From Trichomonas vaginalis G3 (taxonomy: Eukaryota > Parabasalia > Trichomonadida > Trichomonadidae): a stretch of 64,000 nucleotides of DNA. Within the stretch, counting starts at the first letter, position 1. The number at the start of each line of letters is the position of its first letter. Positions 42,085 to 53,688 of the stretch are shown one piece after another. The stretch covers positions 5,737,797-5,801,796 of the forward strand of contig NC_067204.1 in the NCBI RefSeq assembly GCF_026262505.1, given 5' to 3'. The notes under the pieces are model-generated. The model saw only the letters and a list, made by a program, of their open reading frames with translations. It did no database searches and was not told the DNA's origin. Both the position numbers and the translations under genes were made by a program.

Positions 42085-43308
42085 ATGAATTTAGACTACC
42101 TTGCCTCCTTTGGTGACCATGTTGCGCTCTCCCAGTTCAAGACCGAAGATACGATATCTGTCTTATCCTTCAGTAAGAACGGAAGATTTTTAGCATCAGG
42201 TGACGCCGCCGGACGTGTAGTTATATTTCAACTAAATCCGCCTAAATCTGCGGGTGGAAAATCGACCGTTTCTTTTGTTGTCCAAGTCCACGCACATAAG
42301 GCTTCATTTGACTATTTCCGCTCCGAACTTTCCGATCCAAAAATTAATTCATTGAAGTGGGTAAAGACAGAAACAGTCAACCCCCTACTTTTAACATGCA
42401 ACAGCCATGATGCAAAGCTCTGGAAATTCACGCAGAATAGCAAAATTACTTGGAACCCTTTGAATACAGATGTTCCAATAGACCAGTTTGTTCTTCCAAA
42501 ACCAAGACAAGTCGAAGCTAAGTATACTGCAGAGTGCGTCAAATCGTTTACAGACTTGCAAACTGAGTATCTCGTCGATTTGCATTCGCTCAGCGACCAG
42601 CGTTCCTTCGTCTTGGTTGATGTTGGCTGCGTTAAGCTTTGGGACATGGAAAGGGATGTACCATCTGTTTCTCTCTACCGCCTTCCTTCAACGAATTCCG
42701 AGCTCATGTGCTCTGACGTTCACGATTCTTTACCATCGGCTGTCCTTATTGGTGATGACTGCGGTGTCGCCAAAATTATTGATATGAGGCAGCAAGCGGA
42801 AGACTTAACTCCATCAATAGTTTTCAATATACGCTCAAAGCTCAGCCCAGACAAACAATGCGCTGACTGCGAATCCATCGGATCACTTGCCTTCTCACCC
42901 GATGGCATTAATTTTGTCGCAAGAACATTCGGCGAGTGTCAAATTTGGGATGTCAGAAATCCCTCAACTCCGGTCGCCAAGATCGAAACTCAATGGTTCC
43001 CAGATCAAATGGATTGGCTCGCTTCAGAGGATATCGTTAAAGACCAGTTCAGAACTTGCTTCACCCTGAGTGGTAAGGTGGTCACTGGCTTGTACGGAGC
43101 TGATTTCATATCCTGGGATCCAAAGTCAAACGAAGTCAAGCATCATCGCGCTATTTCAAGTCGTACTCCAAGAGATCCTCCGGATCTTGGAAGAGATTTT
43201 ACAAAGAGAGTTACTGTTTGCGAAGCACATCCGAAACAGGATATTATTGCTTGTGTTTCGACTGCCGCTTTATATATGTTTTCTGCACGCCAACAAACCA
43301 GAATATAA
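42085..43308 (+). CDS. PP2A regulatory subunit B55 (WD40)
   Basis: A 407-residue WD40 beta-propeller of the B55/PR55 family. Diagnostic stretches are ISVLSFSKNGRFLASGDAAGRVVIFQ at about 24-50, the family-specific FDYFRSELSDPKINSLKW at about 75-92, and DFISWDPKSNE near 340. The normal length is about 430-450, so this copy is slightly short at loops. It should target the PP2A core to substrates. A second PP2A regulatory subunit (B'') lies 14 kb upstream in the same window. Codon use is richer in G and C than in the neighbouring ankyrin genes, as expected of a well-expressed gene. Confidence 0.95.
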   Translation: MNLDYLASFGDHVALSQFKTEDTISVLSFSKNGRFLASGDAAGRVVIFQLNPPKSAGGKSTVSFVVQVHAHKASFDYFRSELSDPKINSLKWVKTETVNPLLLTCNSHDAKLWKFTQNSKITWNPLNTDVPIDQFVLPKPRQVEAKYTAECVKSFTDLQTEYLVDLHSLSDQRSFVLVDVGCVKLWDMERDVPSVSLYRLPSTNSELMCSDVHDSLPSAVLIGDDCGVAKIIDMRQQAEDLTPSIVFNIRSKLSPDKQCADCESIGSLAFSPDGINFVARTFGECQIWDVRNPSTPVAKIETQWFPDQMDWLASEDIVKDQFRTCFTLSGKVVTGLYGADFISWDPKSNEVKHHRAISSRTPRDPPDLGRDFTKRVTVCEAHPKQDIIACVSTAALYMFSARQQTRI

Positions 43309-43326
43309 TTCTTCTGCCTTTTTTAT

Positions 43327-43599
43327 TTATTTATATAAAACATTTTTTTTAAAAACAAACTTACAATTACATTGGCATTCTGTAAATCCGAAATACAGAT
43401 TTGCATTAATTTTTTTTTTACCGTCTTCTTCCAATACTTTTATAACATAATTTATCATTAGTTGAGAAAGAATACGAGGCTCAGATGGGTAATTTTCAGC
43501 AAACCTTCTAAATTTGAAGTATCGATTCGTTAAATATTTGTTAATGGGCTTCTTCAATGCAGTTTTCATGGTTAGCTGGCCATTGATACATATATACAT
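43327..43599 (-). CDS. Small basic hypothetical protein
   Basis: A 90-residue frame, with an alternative start at Met11. It is Lys/Arg/Asn-rich with an ordered-looking middle (RYFKFRRFAENYPSEPRILSQLMINYVIKVLEEDG). Its 3' end lies 18 bases from the stop of the B55 gene. There is no Inr close to the start. It may be a real small gene; no family is recognised. Confidence 0.35.
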   Translation of the reverse strand: MYICINGQLTMKTALKKPINKYLTNRYFKFRRFAENYPSEPRILSQLMINYVIKVLEEDGKKKINANLYFGFTECQCNCKFVFKKNVLYK

Positions 43600-43894
43600 G
43601 CTGCGTTTTAACTCTTAATTCCATGAATTTTTATTTGAAATCTTTACACTCCTTCATCCTCGCTCAAAGGAACTTCCATTTATTTTTGTAGGCATTAATT
43701 TTATATTTACCAGACTTATTAATGAAATGCCTTATCTAATTGTTTTTGAAATTTGTAGATTTGGCATGACATAGCTTGTAATGAATCATTACAACATGTC
43801 AGCCGAAAAATGCCTTAAATATCCGCTAGTAATAAAAAAATCAAACAAATATGTGATTTATAAAACATACAAACAATTATTATTAACAATAATA

Positions 43895-44809
43895 TTATTG
43901 TTCAGGTCTGAACCTTTTCCGAATAGATTGACTGGTGATCCGTAAGTCACACCATTTCGAAGTACATTTGCAAAAATCAGAAACAACAAATTTTGTTGTT
44001 TGAACCTTTACAAATGCTGGTGTTTCAGGGAAAATATCTAAAAGGGCAACCCAGTCAGGATTGTAAGGTGTGACGTGAACTATCATTACATCTCTGACAC
44101 TAACTCTTTCAATATCGGGACTACATTCATTTAGATCATCCCATGATCTGCGCTTAAATATCTTTAGCCAGTTGGGATGAGGTAAGGCCACAAGTGACCA
44201 CGGATTTGCCCAAAATCTTAGTTGTGAGTAACTTTCTCGTAGAACAAGTCCCATAGCAATGTCATCTGTAATGTATGATTCATCTCTATTAGAAGTGTCT
44301 TCTATTGAAATTTTTGATTCAAGAAAAGACTGTATAAAATATCTCGAAGCAAGCCAACCAGGCCCACCATGAGGAAAACTAACATTGTGCATTTGCTGCA
44401 AGTTTCCTGCAAAGATTTTTGTAGTATAAGGATCGTAATTTGATTCAAGTGCATCTAATATATGTTCAAAAGCATTGAAATTTACCCACCCATCATCTCC
44501 ACCTAGATAAAACCATGGTTCTGTGAGATTGTAATAGAAATAACGAATCGCACAATCAACTCTACAAGGCAAACCATGTGTTGAAAGGCGCTCATCATTA
44601 CAATCACATGGTAATTCTGTTGGGATATCAGTTACAACATCTTTTGATAATATTAGAAATGGATGAAAGTTATCTGGTGGATTAAGAACGTGTTTCTTCG
44701 AAAGATTATGAAATTTATATAGAGTATTATTTGATCCTTGAAATCCAATTGCACATCTCTTCGTTTGTTGATTGCGAAGTGCTAAAAAAGTTAAAATTTC
44801 AAGAATCAT
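43895..44809 (-). CDS. Fringe-like (GT31-type) glycosyltransferase
   Basis: A 304-residue protein. The metal/donor motif appears as YLGGDDGWVN near residue 103 and a second family motif as FPHGGPGWLASRYFI near 145, both of the Fringe/DUF604 pattern. A later ESYITDDIAMGLVL supplies the conserved acidic pair. The N-terminus is hydrophobic but short, so the signal anchor is weak. It belongs to another subfamily than the gene at 38494-39771. A Golgi role in glycan extension is likely from the family; the substrate is unknown. Confidence 0.8.
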   Translation of the reverse strand: MILEILTFLALRNQQTKRCAIGFQGSNNTLYKFHNLSKKHVLNPPDNFHPFLILSKDVVTDIPTELPCDCNDERLSTHGLPCRVDCAIRYFYYNLTEPWFYLGGDDGWVNFNAFEHILDALESNYDPYTTKIFAGNLQQMHNVSFPHGGPGWLASRYFIQSFLESKISIEDTSNRDESYITDDIAMGLVLRESYSQLRFWANPWSLVALPHPNWLKIFKRRSWDDLNECSPDIERVSVRDVMIVHVTPYNPDWVALLDIFPETPAFVKVQTTKFVVSDFCKCTSKWCDLRITSQSIRKRFRPEQ

Positions 44810-45324
44810 TTGATTACAAAAATTTTTGACAAATTTGGTGTAATCATTGTGAAATCTGAATACACAAAGAAAAAGTTTAAAGTCTTACATAAAATATACA
44901 ACTGCTACACATATAGTAGGTGACAGTTATATGATCCAGCATTCATCAAGAGTTGTGGCTAGATTTTTCAAATCAATCTATGGATAGATACCATATTGAT
45001 TGAGTTGACAATAAAATTATTGATTCAAATCACTTGTTATGTGCGTTCTGTGAGGGAACACATCAAAATAAATGTAAAAATTATCATTGTTTTTATTAAT
45101 CATGACTTGTTATATAGTTCTCATATGAATTTGAACAATGCTATTTCAGGTTAATCATTGTATTGACAAACAGTGTCTAAATAAGTAAATGAATAATTTC
45201 CGAAATCTACATTTTACTTTATAAGCTTATATTTATGTCAATTAGTAGCCAATGAGGTTAGTATATTGTTTATAAAGTCAGTTTTCTTATTTAATAAAAA
45301 CACAAATATAAATATAACTTTATT
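44810..45324. other. Intergenic
   Basis: AT-rich spacer between two minus-strand genes. No feature can be supported. Confidence 0.5.
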
Positions 45325-47880
45325 CTATTCAATACAATTTTTTGCGTTGCTGATGAATGTTTCAGCAGCCTTCTTGTATTTATCATATTGAACCAAGTTC
45401 TCGAAATACGGAACTAAGCCTTTTTCAACAAATTCTTTACAGCATTGAGGATATCCACTGAGTGATACAATCACAGTAATGGCATCCGCAGCGTGTTGTT
45501 CCGAAGACAAAAGATCAACTAAAGGCTGAATGAACTGGAGATATTCCGGAGAATAAGAAGCTCTTGCGAGGCAATCCATCGTTAATAGGGCGATACTGTA
45601 GAACCTAGGATTCTGGTTTTCAATTGTTACATCGATATACGTTTTGAGAAAACCGTTCATTGATAATCTGTTGACCAAAGATACATTTGGCTCAGATCTT
45701 CTAATTGTCTGGGAGATAACGAAGTGCATGTGCTTCTTATCAGCAAGGAAAGCGGATTTGAGAAGAGCGGGGAACTCATTTAAGGCAATTGCTCTTTGTC
45801 TGTACTCGCTTTGCTTAAATATGGCCATGAACACTCGGAATATATCTATTGGGTGCTCATTAAAGCTTGTAAGCCATATAGAGCTGTTTTCTAGCATGAA
45901 TTCAGCACCTTTCTTCGTGGAAGCAATATTTAATATGACAATCCACGCTTTCGTAGTGCTTTTTGTGCGTTGGAGAAGAGAACTCAATAAACTACGTGAT
46001 GGAGGAATTTTCGAAATTCTGAGTAAAAGTGACAGGACCGATTTGTAAAGTTCATCATCTTTCAAGTGATTTGCTGCCCTTGTGAAGTCAATTCCGTCGA
46101 TGTCGCCGTAGAGAATCGACAGGCCATTGTAAGCAGCTTTCACGGTTTTGATATCTTTTGAATTGATGAACATCAAAAAGATGGATCTGATATGAGCAGT
46201 TCTCTCCTTCGCGTAGAGATCGTATGTCGAAATAAGGTAGTGGAATATGGTAAGATATAAATATCCGCAGTTACTTGTCGAAAAAGACCTTACGACCGAA
46301 AAAAGATTATCTACGATTGGCCAAGGATTTGGCATCTGGTAAAAATGGCGTACGTAGTATGAGTACAAGATAAGCATCTTTTCAGGCCTCTTTTCGAGCA
46401 AAGCTGTAATTTGAGCGCAATGAGACTGAGATAACAATTTAGGAGAATCAATGAAGAGCGCGGAGAAGCAGTCAACAAGTGGATCGGCTGTTTCATCGTT
46501 TACTGGGCAGATTTCGAAGAATTTACACTCATTAAAATGCTCTATGAACTGGCGATTGCGTTTCATGAGAACTTGGAACGCAGATAGTAAGCAGTTAGCG
46601 ACATTCTTCGTAATATGAGGATTTATGTGCTTTTTGACTGCATCATAAAATAAATTGAACTGGGATGGTTCAATTGTCTTCGAATAGTACTCAACATATC
46701 TGCTGAAGAGAGGATTTTTGTAATCTGCGAGAATATCTTCTGGATCTTGTGATGATGACGAAGATGAATAAGAATATTCCGATTTTTTGGCCGGAGTCTT
46801 CTTTGCTGACTCTTTCTTTTGTTGTTGCTCCTTCTTCTTTTGTTCTTCGCTTGCAGATTCCTTCTTTGGATCTGAATAACTTGAATATGAGTCAGAATCG
46901 TATTCTAGAGGGACTAATTCTGGATCCTGATCATCAATCTTGATATCCGATGAACCATGACGCTTTTCCTCATCTTGTTTAATGATCTGGAGGAACTTTG
47001 TAATATCATATCGATGAGTATCAGGAAAAGCTACTTTTCCTGAGGCAAATATATCGAAAATCTCATTAAATGTAGGACGAACTGATGGATCCCTATCCCA
47101 GCATTGCGTAATTAGCTTTTGCATTTGAGGAGATGTTGCTCTTGTAAATTCTGGACGTTCATCGTGCTGAACAACGGCATGAAATACTTCATTGACTTTC
47201 ATTCTATTGAATGGTCTTGTATTTTCACTCATTTCGTAAAGAATCATCGCATAAGCATAAACATCGACTTTTCCATCATAATCTCCAGATTGAATGAGTT
47301 CAGGAGCCATGTAGTTTGGTGTGCCGATTTTAACTGTCATGCCAGAAGCGCTGTGCTCTTCGAAACGAGCAATACCGAAATCGCAAATTCTGGGGAAAAG
47401 TCGCGAATCAAGAAGTATATTTGCTGCCTTGAGATCTCTGTGAATGATTCCATTCTCATGCAGGTTTTTCATGCCATGAGCAATACCAATTGCGATGGCT
47501 GTTAATTGTGTACCAGTTAATGGGGCAACACCAGGTTTTCTACGAACATATCGATCTAGAGCGCCATTTGGCATGAATTCTGTAACAATTGTGTAAGGTG
47601 GTGTTGGTGTAAAACCAATAAATGGGACTAAAAACATATTGTTGCATTTAGCGAGTGTTTCAATTTCTCCGATGTATCTTCTTAATCTGTTTCCTTCTAA
47701 TCTCTCTGCAAATATTGTTTTAACTGCGCATTCTCTACCAGTTTGTTTATTAATTCCGCGACGAACTTCGCCAAAACCTCCTTTTCCAATTACATCGCCG
47801 TAATCAAAGTCATCGAGGTTCAGGACGAGTTCTTTTTTCAAATTAGTGAATTCCTGGAGCTTCCTTTTATAGGCACTCAT
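45325..47880 (-). CDS. TKL-family protein kinase with helical repeat tail
   Basis: An 851-residue protein. The kinase domain is at about 25-285, with GKGGFG at 32-37, Lys54, HRD at 147-149, DFG at 167-169 and APE at 192-194, all intact; the pattern resembles TKL/MLK-like kinases expanded in trichomonads. A low-complexity linker (Ser/Lys/Glu/Gln-rich, about 310-385) follows. The C-terminal 450 residues are all helical with ARM/HEAT-like character (LLSSLLQRTKSTTKAWIVILNIAS, ADAITVIVSLSGYPQCCKEFVEKGLVPYFENL), probably a scaffold. TCAGTTTTC before the ATG is its likely Inr. Confidence 0.9.
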   Translation of the reverse strand: MSAYKRKLQEFTNLKKELVLNLDDFDYGDVIGKGGFGEVRRGINKQTGRECAVKTIFAERLEGNRLRRYIGEIETLAKCNNMFLVPFIGFTPTPPYTIVTEFMPNGALDRYVRRKPGVAPLTGTQLTAIAIGIAHGMKNLHENGIIHRDLKAANILLDSRLFPRICDFGIARFEEHSASGMTVKIGTPNYMAPELIQSGDYDGKVDVYAYAMILYEMSENTRPFNRMKVNEVFHAVVQHDERPEFTRATSPQMQKLITQCWDRDPSVRPTFNEIFDIFASGKVAFPDTHRYDITKFLQIIKQDEEKRHGSSDIKIDDQDPELVPLEYDSDSYSSYSDPKKESASEEQKKKEQQQKKESAKKTPAKKSEYSYSSSSSSQDPEDILADYKNPLFSRYVEYYSKTIEPSQFNLFYDAVKKHINPHITKNVANCLLSAFQVLMKRNRQFIEHFNECKFFEICPVNDETADPLVDCFSALFIDSPKLLSQSHCAQITALLEKRPEKMLILYSYYVRHFYQMPNPWPIVDNLFSVVRSFSTSNCGYLYLTIFHYLISTYDLYAKERTAHIRSIFLMFINSKDIKTVKAAYNGLSILYGDIDGIDFTRAANHLKDDELYKSVLSLLLRISKIPPSRSLLSSLLQRTKSTTKAWIVILNIASTKKGAEFMLENSSIWLTSFNEHPIDIFRVFMAIFKQSEYRQRAIALNEFPALLKSAFLADKKHMHFVISQTIRRSEPNVSLVNRLSMNGFLKTYIDVTIENQNPRFYSIALLTMDCLARASYSPEYLQFIQPLVDLLSSEQHAADAITVIVSLSGYPQCCKEFVEKGLVPYFENLVQYDKYKKAAETFISNAKNCIE

Positions 47881-48704
47881 CCCAGAAAACTGACAATACT
47901 AATCTTTTTCTTACTTCAAAATGATTTGAATGTGGATTAGGAATGTGCATTATTTGAACTATCTGAAATCTGTGAAGTTTTCCCTTTCTAATTGATTTTT
48001 TTTTAATTTCTGAGATTTGTTAGATGCTATTAAAGCAGTATACACTGTTTAAACATGCAAACATACTTATAGGTGATTCAATTACAGTATTGCTGAGCAT
48101 ATCTATTAAAAATAATTTATCAAAATTATTTTCTTCCTTCACAACTACTTAGATTTCTCCAAAACATTTGCCAGTATGTACCCTTCAAAATCAGTAAAAA
48201 CTTACATTTCATGAAATTGCAGATTCTATTTCACAGATTGCTTGAAACTTTTTAAAAGGCAATCATTGAGAGTATTAAGTTCAAATCATGACAATGTTAC
48301 AATTTTTATTTTCTTGATGTATGAATCCTGAAAAAAATAATCGATTTAAATCATGTCGTTGGCCTTATCATAATGATGGCAACAGCTATATACAGAAGAA
48401 CTTCTTTGAAGAGTGGTTTCTTAAGAATATGGTGTGAAACAGATAAAGACATTCATTATCTCATTTGATTCAAGAAATAATCAGATCAACAAATGATTTC
48501 GTGAAATTTATAAACATCATTCAATAGGGTTTGAAATCATCATATCTTTGCACATTTATGAACTATATAAACATTATTCAATAGGTTTTTTTTTCTAGAA
48601 TGATCTGCCTTTTTCCGAATTCCTCAAAAAAGTGGTTGAAGGTATATCGTAAATAGGTCTCAAAGTATACTACAACAGAGAGATTGTTGCAGCAAAATAC
48701 AAAG
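47881..48704. other. Intergenic between divergent genes
   Basis: AT-rich, 0.8 kb. No repeat, RNA gene or convincing frame is seen apart from short chance frames. Confidence 0.45.
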
Positions 48705-49318
48705 ATGAGTATTATTTTCGTGTTTTCGAACATAATCATACTATTAGTCCATGTTTTTCTAACGAAAGTGAAGCCCTCGAAGTCAACGTTTCAGGTAAGT
48801 ATTCCATCCTTTCGCATCTCAATGAAAGCAAATTTGTTAGTGAAGATGGATATCGTTACTTCATTCTTGAATATCCAAGCGAAAACAAGTTCAACGTTTG
48901 GTCACAACTGCTTCCACCATACTTAGATACAAATCGCACTGCATCCAAGAATGCCTCTTTCTATCATCCAATTGAAATCCAAGCCGACTATGATAAAAAT
49001 GATATAACTTGGAGATTTGGAGGACTTGTTAAAAATCCTTCTAAAGAATCACTTCTAGATGGACAACCACAAAGAGGAGATTGGTGGTTTGCAATTGGAA
49101 TGTATTGTGATTTAAATTTGATATATCGTTTTTATAAAGATGGAATTCCTGGATTTAATGAAGCTGTTCCAAGAGTTAGATTGTTCGCCAAAGTTAATTC
49201 TATTGAAGTCCCTCTGAGCTACCTATTTCATGACATTTTGTGCAGTCAAAATATTTGTTACCAAAATCAACTAATTCGTTATTTCCTAGCATCACTGTAT
49301 GTTATGGTGTCAATGTAA
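48705..49318 (+). pseudogene. Frameshifted secreted or surface protein gene
   Basis: A signal-peptide-like start (MSIIFVFSNIIILLVHVFL) at 48705 is in one frame, and the body (SNESEALEVNVSGKYSILSHLNESKF...RGDWWFAIGMYCDLNLIYRFYKDGIPGF) follows in another, with the switch near 48745-48765. The body is about 185 codons long and open to the TAA at 49316-49318. The domain is not recognised by name; the Trp-rich RGDWWFAIGMY block is striking. It is probably an inactive copy of a surface-protein family. Confidence 0.65.
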
Positions 49319-49801
49319 CTAACTATTTTAATATATAAAGTATCTTTCTAATAATTTATCTTCGAATTCTTTTTTATCTTTTTTCTTCTAAAATATGTTT
49401 CCAATAATTAATCTTTTAGCTGTATGCTTTGTTGGGGTCAAGCACAAGACTGTAATTTTCACTCAAAATTAAGTTGAGATATTAAATACTGTGTTTGAAA
49501 TCAAATTACTTTAAATTTGGTTCAATTTTGCGTGGTATTAAAGAATAATTTAGTCAATTTTCATTGAAAGGTATTAATATTTCAAGTAATAATTTTTTTT
49601 CATGAAACCTATCTACTGATTGCGGTAAATGCATTTCTGCCTCAAGATAAGCATATTTTAATATAAAAAAGCACTATATTTAATAAAAAGCTGAATTTCA
49701 GATTAAATCCTTAGGGTTCATGCATAATAAAACATGGTTATGTCCAAATCAAGTTAAATAAGCAGAATTTATATCACGCGCAATGTTGGAATGTAATCAC
49801 T
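49319..49801. other. Intergenic
   Basis: AT-rich, no gene seen. At its right end TCACTATG at 49797 overlaps the start of the next gene and may be its Inr. Confidence 0.45.
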
Positions 49802-50991
49802 ATGAATGATGATTTTTCTCTAAATATCAGTGGATTCAAGCCAAATCCATTAGTGGTGTTCTCTTCAATATATAGTATATTTAGATTTACAGATTGTCAG
49901 TTTTATTCTTTTAATATACAAGCGAAATCATCAATTATTAGAATATCAAGTCCGAAAGTCAAGTCAATAGACATCATCACATCATCATTTTATCGTATTA
50001 CTGGAAATGATGACTTCCTATATTTTAACTCTTCCAATTCTGTAAATACAATGAATGATATTGAATTCATAAATATGAATCATCAAGACTTACCATCAAA
50101 GTTCTATTATAGCTCAGGAAATAAAGATTCATTCACAAACATACATTTATTTAAAGCATTTGAAACAAATTGTATTTTTCAAATGAAGAGTAAGACTGAA
50201 CTCAGAAACTTCAATTCAAGTATAGTTCAACCAAAGTTCAAATTGATTTGTCCCTCATTTTTGAATGAATTTTCGAATTTTTATATGATGTTTTTACCTA
50301 TGAATGAATCCATTATTCAAACAGCAGAGACATCAACTTTTAAGAACTGTAACTTCCTTGCATCAGAAAATATCTATTTCAATGAAATTGATAATAAATT
50401 TTTCACAAACTTTGAAAATTGTGTCTTTCAAAGTCTGATTTACAAAAGAGATGATTTCAATCCAAATTTCAATCAATTTTTCAATTGTCAGTTTGATATC
50501 GCAAAATCAGATCGAAAATATTTAAATCAGAGTTGTAATATAAACTTCACAACCCTCACTGATATAATCATTCATCATCATAATAGATTAAACTCAATTC
50601 CTCTTAAAATCATCAAAATTGAAACTGAAAAATCAATAAATTCAAAAGAATTAGGAAGAAACAGTTATCAGATACATGATTGTTACTTCCATGACCTGTT
50701 CAGTGATACAGCTGCTTCAGCAATATCAATACAATGTTATCATGCTTATATTGATTGCAAATCTACTTACTTTTATCATTGTTGTGCTGAATCTTATGAA
50801 TATGAATTACCAAGTGGCACTTTTTACTTTTGTATTGAAGATGGAAATTCATCAATTAGAAAAACATGTGTAATGAACTGTTCATCGATTGATATTCCAC
50901 AGTTTGCGCAAATAAGAGGTCAGTTGGCTTCAACATCGGCTGAGATTTCTCATTTCGCAATGATAAAATCATCATCAAATGATTTTATTAA
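49802..50991 (+). pseudogene. Pmp-like beta-helix surface protein, 3' end lost
   Basis: About 397 codons with the short repeating beta-strand pattern of right-handed beta-helix/Pmp-like proteins (FRFTDCQFYSF, TFKNCNFLASENIYF, FENCVFQSLIY, IHDCYFHDLFSDTAASAISIQ). Pmp-type trichomonad proteins are normally much longer, with later GTFYFC.EDG turns and a C-terminal membrane anchor. Here the frame runs into a TTAA-flanked element and stops at 51004 within it. What follows the element is a different gene, so the original 3' end is gone from this place. Confidence 0.75.
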
Positions 50992-52085
50992 GGGTCCACT
51001 GTAAGGCCAAATAAGGCCTATCGTCGTCCCAAAAATATTGCTCAAGATGGTGTTTTACTAAGGCCCAAAACTTAAAAAAACACAAAAAAATTAACTTTAC
51101 TCTTTTGAGATCCTTATCAGATGTGCAACAATTTGATGCAGTATCGCAATTCGAATCCGATTTTTTAATGTAGATGTACTCTAACATTCTTGAAAAAATG
51201 CAAAATGATATTAATCAAGCTTTTCATTTCTGTATCATACACGAAACAAAATCATTCATTATACTAAAATTTATCAAAGTTTGAATAATGAAAAAAATAA
51301 TATCTAAATTTTTACATTGAGTCGGCTATTGATATGGTCAATATTAAATCGTTTAAAAATGGGCATTGGCCAGAATAATACCCACTAAAATACACATTTT
51401 TTTAAATTTTATCAATTTGTTTTGGTATATCTTTATGATAATGAATAAAATGCTTATCTTTCATAAGTCAATACATAATTTATGCTGAAACACAAAAAAT
51501 AACACGAAAATTTTTGGCCAACATTTCAAAACGAAGGATAATGCTTTGAATATATAAACAATAATACTTTGTCTAGAGAATTAAATTTGTGCTATCCAAT
51601 TGTCAATTCTTTGAATTTTTTATAAAATGCACGATATTCCGGCATTAGCCTCAATAAATATAAACTACATGCATCACAATATTAGGATGTAATGGCATTA
51701 AAGCGAATTTCCTAATTTCTTCTCAATTAAATTCCTAGAAAAACTTAGGAATTAATGATTGGAAATAGGTCAAAAAAATTCCTAATATAAAATTTATACA
51801 TAAATTAAAATCAAAATTCGAAAATATCTATTTTTCAAAACACGCATCCAAAAGCGAAAAAATTCGAAAAAATCATGTTCTTATAAAACTCGCTGATTTT
51901 GCAATTTTTATGTGATTTGAAGTGATAGAATGTATTATCATCTTACTAAAACATATACTTTATTGTTACATTCACAAAATATTAATCAGAACACTAGGAA
52001 AAGTGGATTTTCGAAAAAAGACGATAACGATTATTTGCAAATCGCCTCTCAATTTTGAGAGACTTTCAATTTTTACAGTGGACCC
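50992..52085. mobile_element. 1.1-kb non-autonomous element with TTAA duplication
   Basis: The ends are a 13-bp perfect inverted repeat GGGTCCACTGTAA, with TTAA on each side (50988-50991, 52086-52089). There is no gene inside. The termini resemble those at 16182 (GGGTGCAC), and it shares the sequence CTCTCAATTTTGAG near 52047 with that element, so the two are likely related families. It sits at the join of two unrelated gene fragments. Confidence 0.85.
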
Positions 52086-52577
52086 TTAATTAAAAATCAA
52101 TTTATAATATCAAATAACTCAATTTATACTTATAATTCTATGATAGTTGTTTCTAAAGAAATTAAAATGGAATTTACAGCTTCATCAGTTGTAACTTTAA
52201 ATGAAAGTCTATTATTAATAAATTCTTATAGAAGTGATGTTCATTTCTGTACTAGAAATTCTCCAAATTCATGGATAAAAGCTGATCTCAAAGGATATAA
52301 ATTAAAACCAACATCTTATATTTTACAATCAAGTATCAAACATGGTTGCAATTTATTGAGAAGATGGAAGCTAGAAGGAATCAAAGAAGATGGAACAATT
52401 GTTGTATTAGATAATGATAAATATTATGAATTTAAACAAGGAGAAATCAAAGAATTTCCACTTCAAACAAACAACTATTTTGTATCTTTCAAAATAACTC
52501 AAACAGGAAAGACTTCAAGCAATGAAGATTGGTTAATAATTAATATTTTTGATTTCAAAGGTGAATTAAAAATATAA
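52086..52577 (+). pseudogene. C-terminal fragment of a BTB/discoidin gene
   Basis: The frame is open from the element border (LIKNQFIISNNSIYTYNS...) and aligns with residues of about 285 to the end of the gene at 28501-29850, including the whole discoidin-like domain (SPNSWIKADLKGYKLKP...FVSFKITQTGK) and the end of the linker repeat. The N-terminal BTB region is absent. The TTAA border falls in the repeated linker. The 3' flank shares AAAATATAAAAATAGA.TTTATCAC with the copy at 35826-37177, so it is closer to that copy than to the intact one. Confidence 0.85.
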
Positions 52578-52726
52578 AAATAGACTTTATCACATTATAA
52601 TTAATGTTCTTATTCGATTAATTTAAATATTCAAAACATCTTTTAACGATTTTTAAAGAGATATTGTATTCTGAAAAGACAATTAAACTTTTGAAATAAT
52701 TTTGACAAATTTATTACATGTCTGAA

Positions 52727-53512
52727 TTGTTATAGACCGAAAATAGATTTTTTCGGTTTTCTCTTCAAATAATTGAAAGAATGATACTATTATAGGTTTA
52801 TTATATTATATAGCATATAATCATGCTATAGCCGAAAATTATAAGTTTTGAGAAGATTGAATATAACACAAATAAATTTGAATGTAAGTTAAATTGCTTG
52901 TTGTTTTTAATAGCTATTTAATGAGAAATCCAATATTGCAAAATTCAAATTGAATGATTGAAAGAACAGAAAAAGTCATTCTTTTCAATTTCGAATATGT
53001 TTCATTGTATTTATAATTATATGGCAAATAAGATATTTAAACTTGATTTTTGAAGGAAAATTCACAAAATTGAATAAATTCAAATAATTTTTATTCAAAA
53101 ATAAACTAGTTATTTGAGTTTAATACTAATTATCTATTCAAACTACAAAGTTTGTAATTTAAAATATTTTGTGAGATCAGATTGAATTAATTCAAGGTTC
53201 TTTTCAATTAATATTAATGACCATATTACGCATTTTCGAACATTCTAAACCAAATATATAAAAATGGGAGACGAATGTTAAATTTGCTAGACATGGGGGA
53301 GTTGTCTGCAAAGTTTTAACTCTTATCTCTAACAAAAAATTAATTTTTAAAAAAATGACCGAATACGTTTCACAGCGAGAAAAAAATAAAAGGCAAGATA
53401 GAATTTTCTAGACATAAAGAAGTTGTTTACCGAGTTTTAGCTCTTATCTCTAACAAAAAATTAATTTTTAAAAAAATGACCGAATACGTTTCACAGCGAG
53501 AAAAAAATAAAA
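52727..53512. repeat. Left terminal inverted repeat
   Basis: It is 786 bp long and matches 55115-55900 inverted. Its inner 230 bases hold two 121-bp subrepeats. Confidence 0.9.
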
Positions 53513-53680
53513 CTGTACACTGATTTTCATTTTCATTTCCAGTTACTTTACTTATTATTTTTTCTTTTTTTCATTTTAATTATAAATTATTTCATAATAC
53601 GTTTATTTACGTTACCATTTTCTTTATTCTTTTGAATTCCATACTAGACACTTATATAATATTTTGATTGTTAACGTACT

Positions 53681-53688
53681 TCATTAGA
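53681..53688 (+). promoter_or_regulatory. Initiator (Inr) TCATTAGA before transposase
   Basis: The host-type initiator TCATTA abuts the transposase ATG at 53689, so the element appears to carry its own host-compatible promoter. Confidence 0.6.

Noticed and set aside
48684-48704. Upstream extension of the frame at 48705
   Set aside because: The signal-peptide-like sequence starts at the ATG at 48705; the extra codons add only polar residues.
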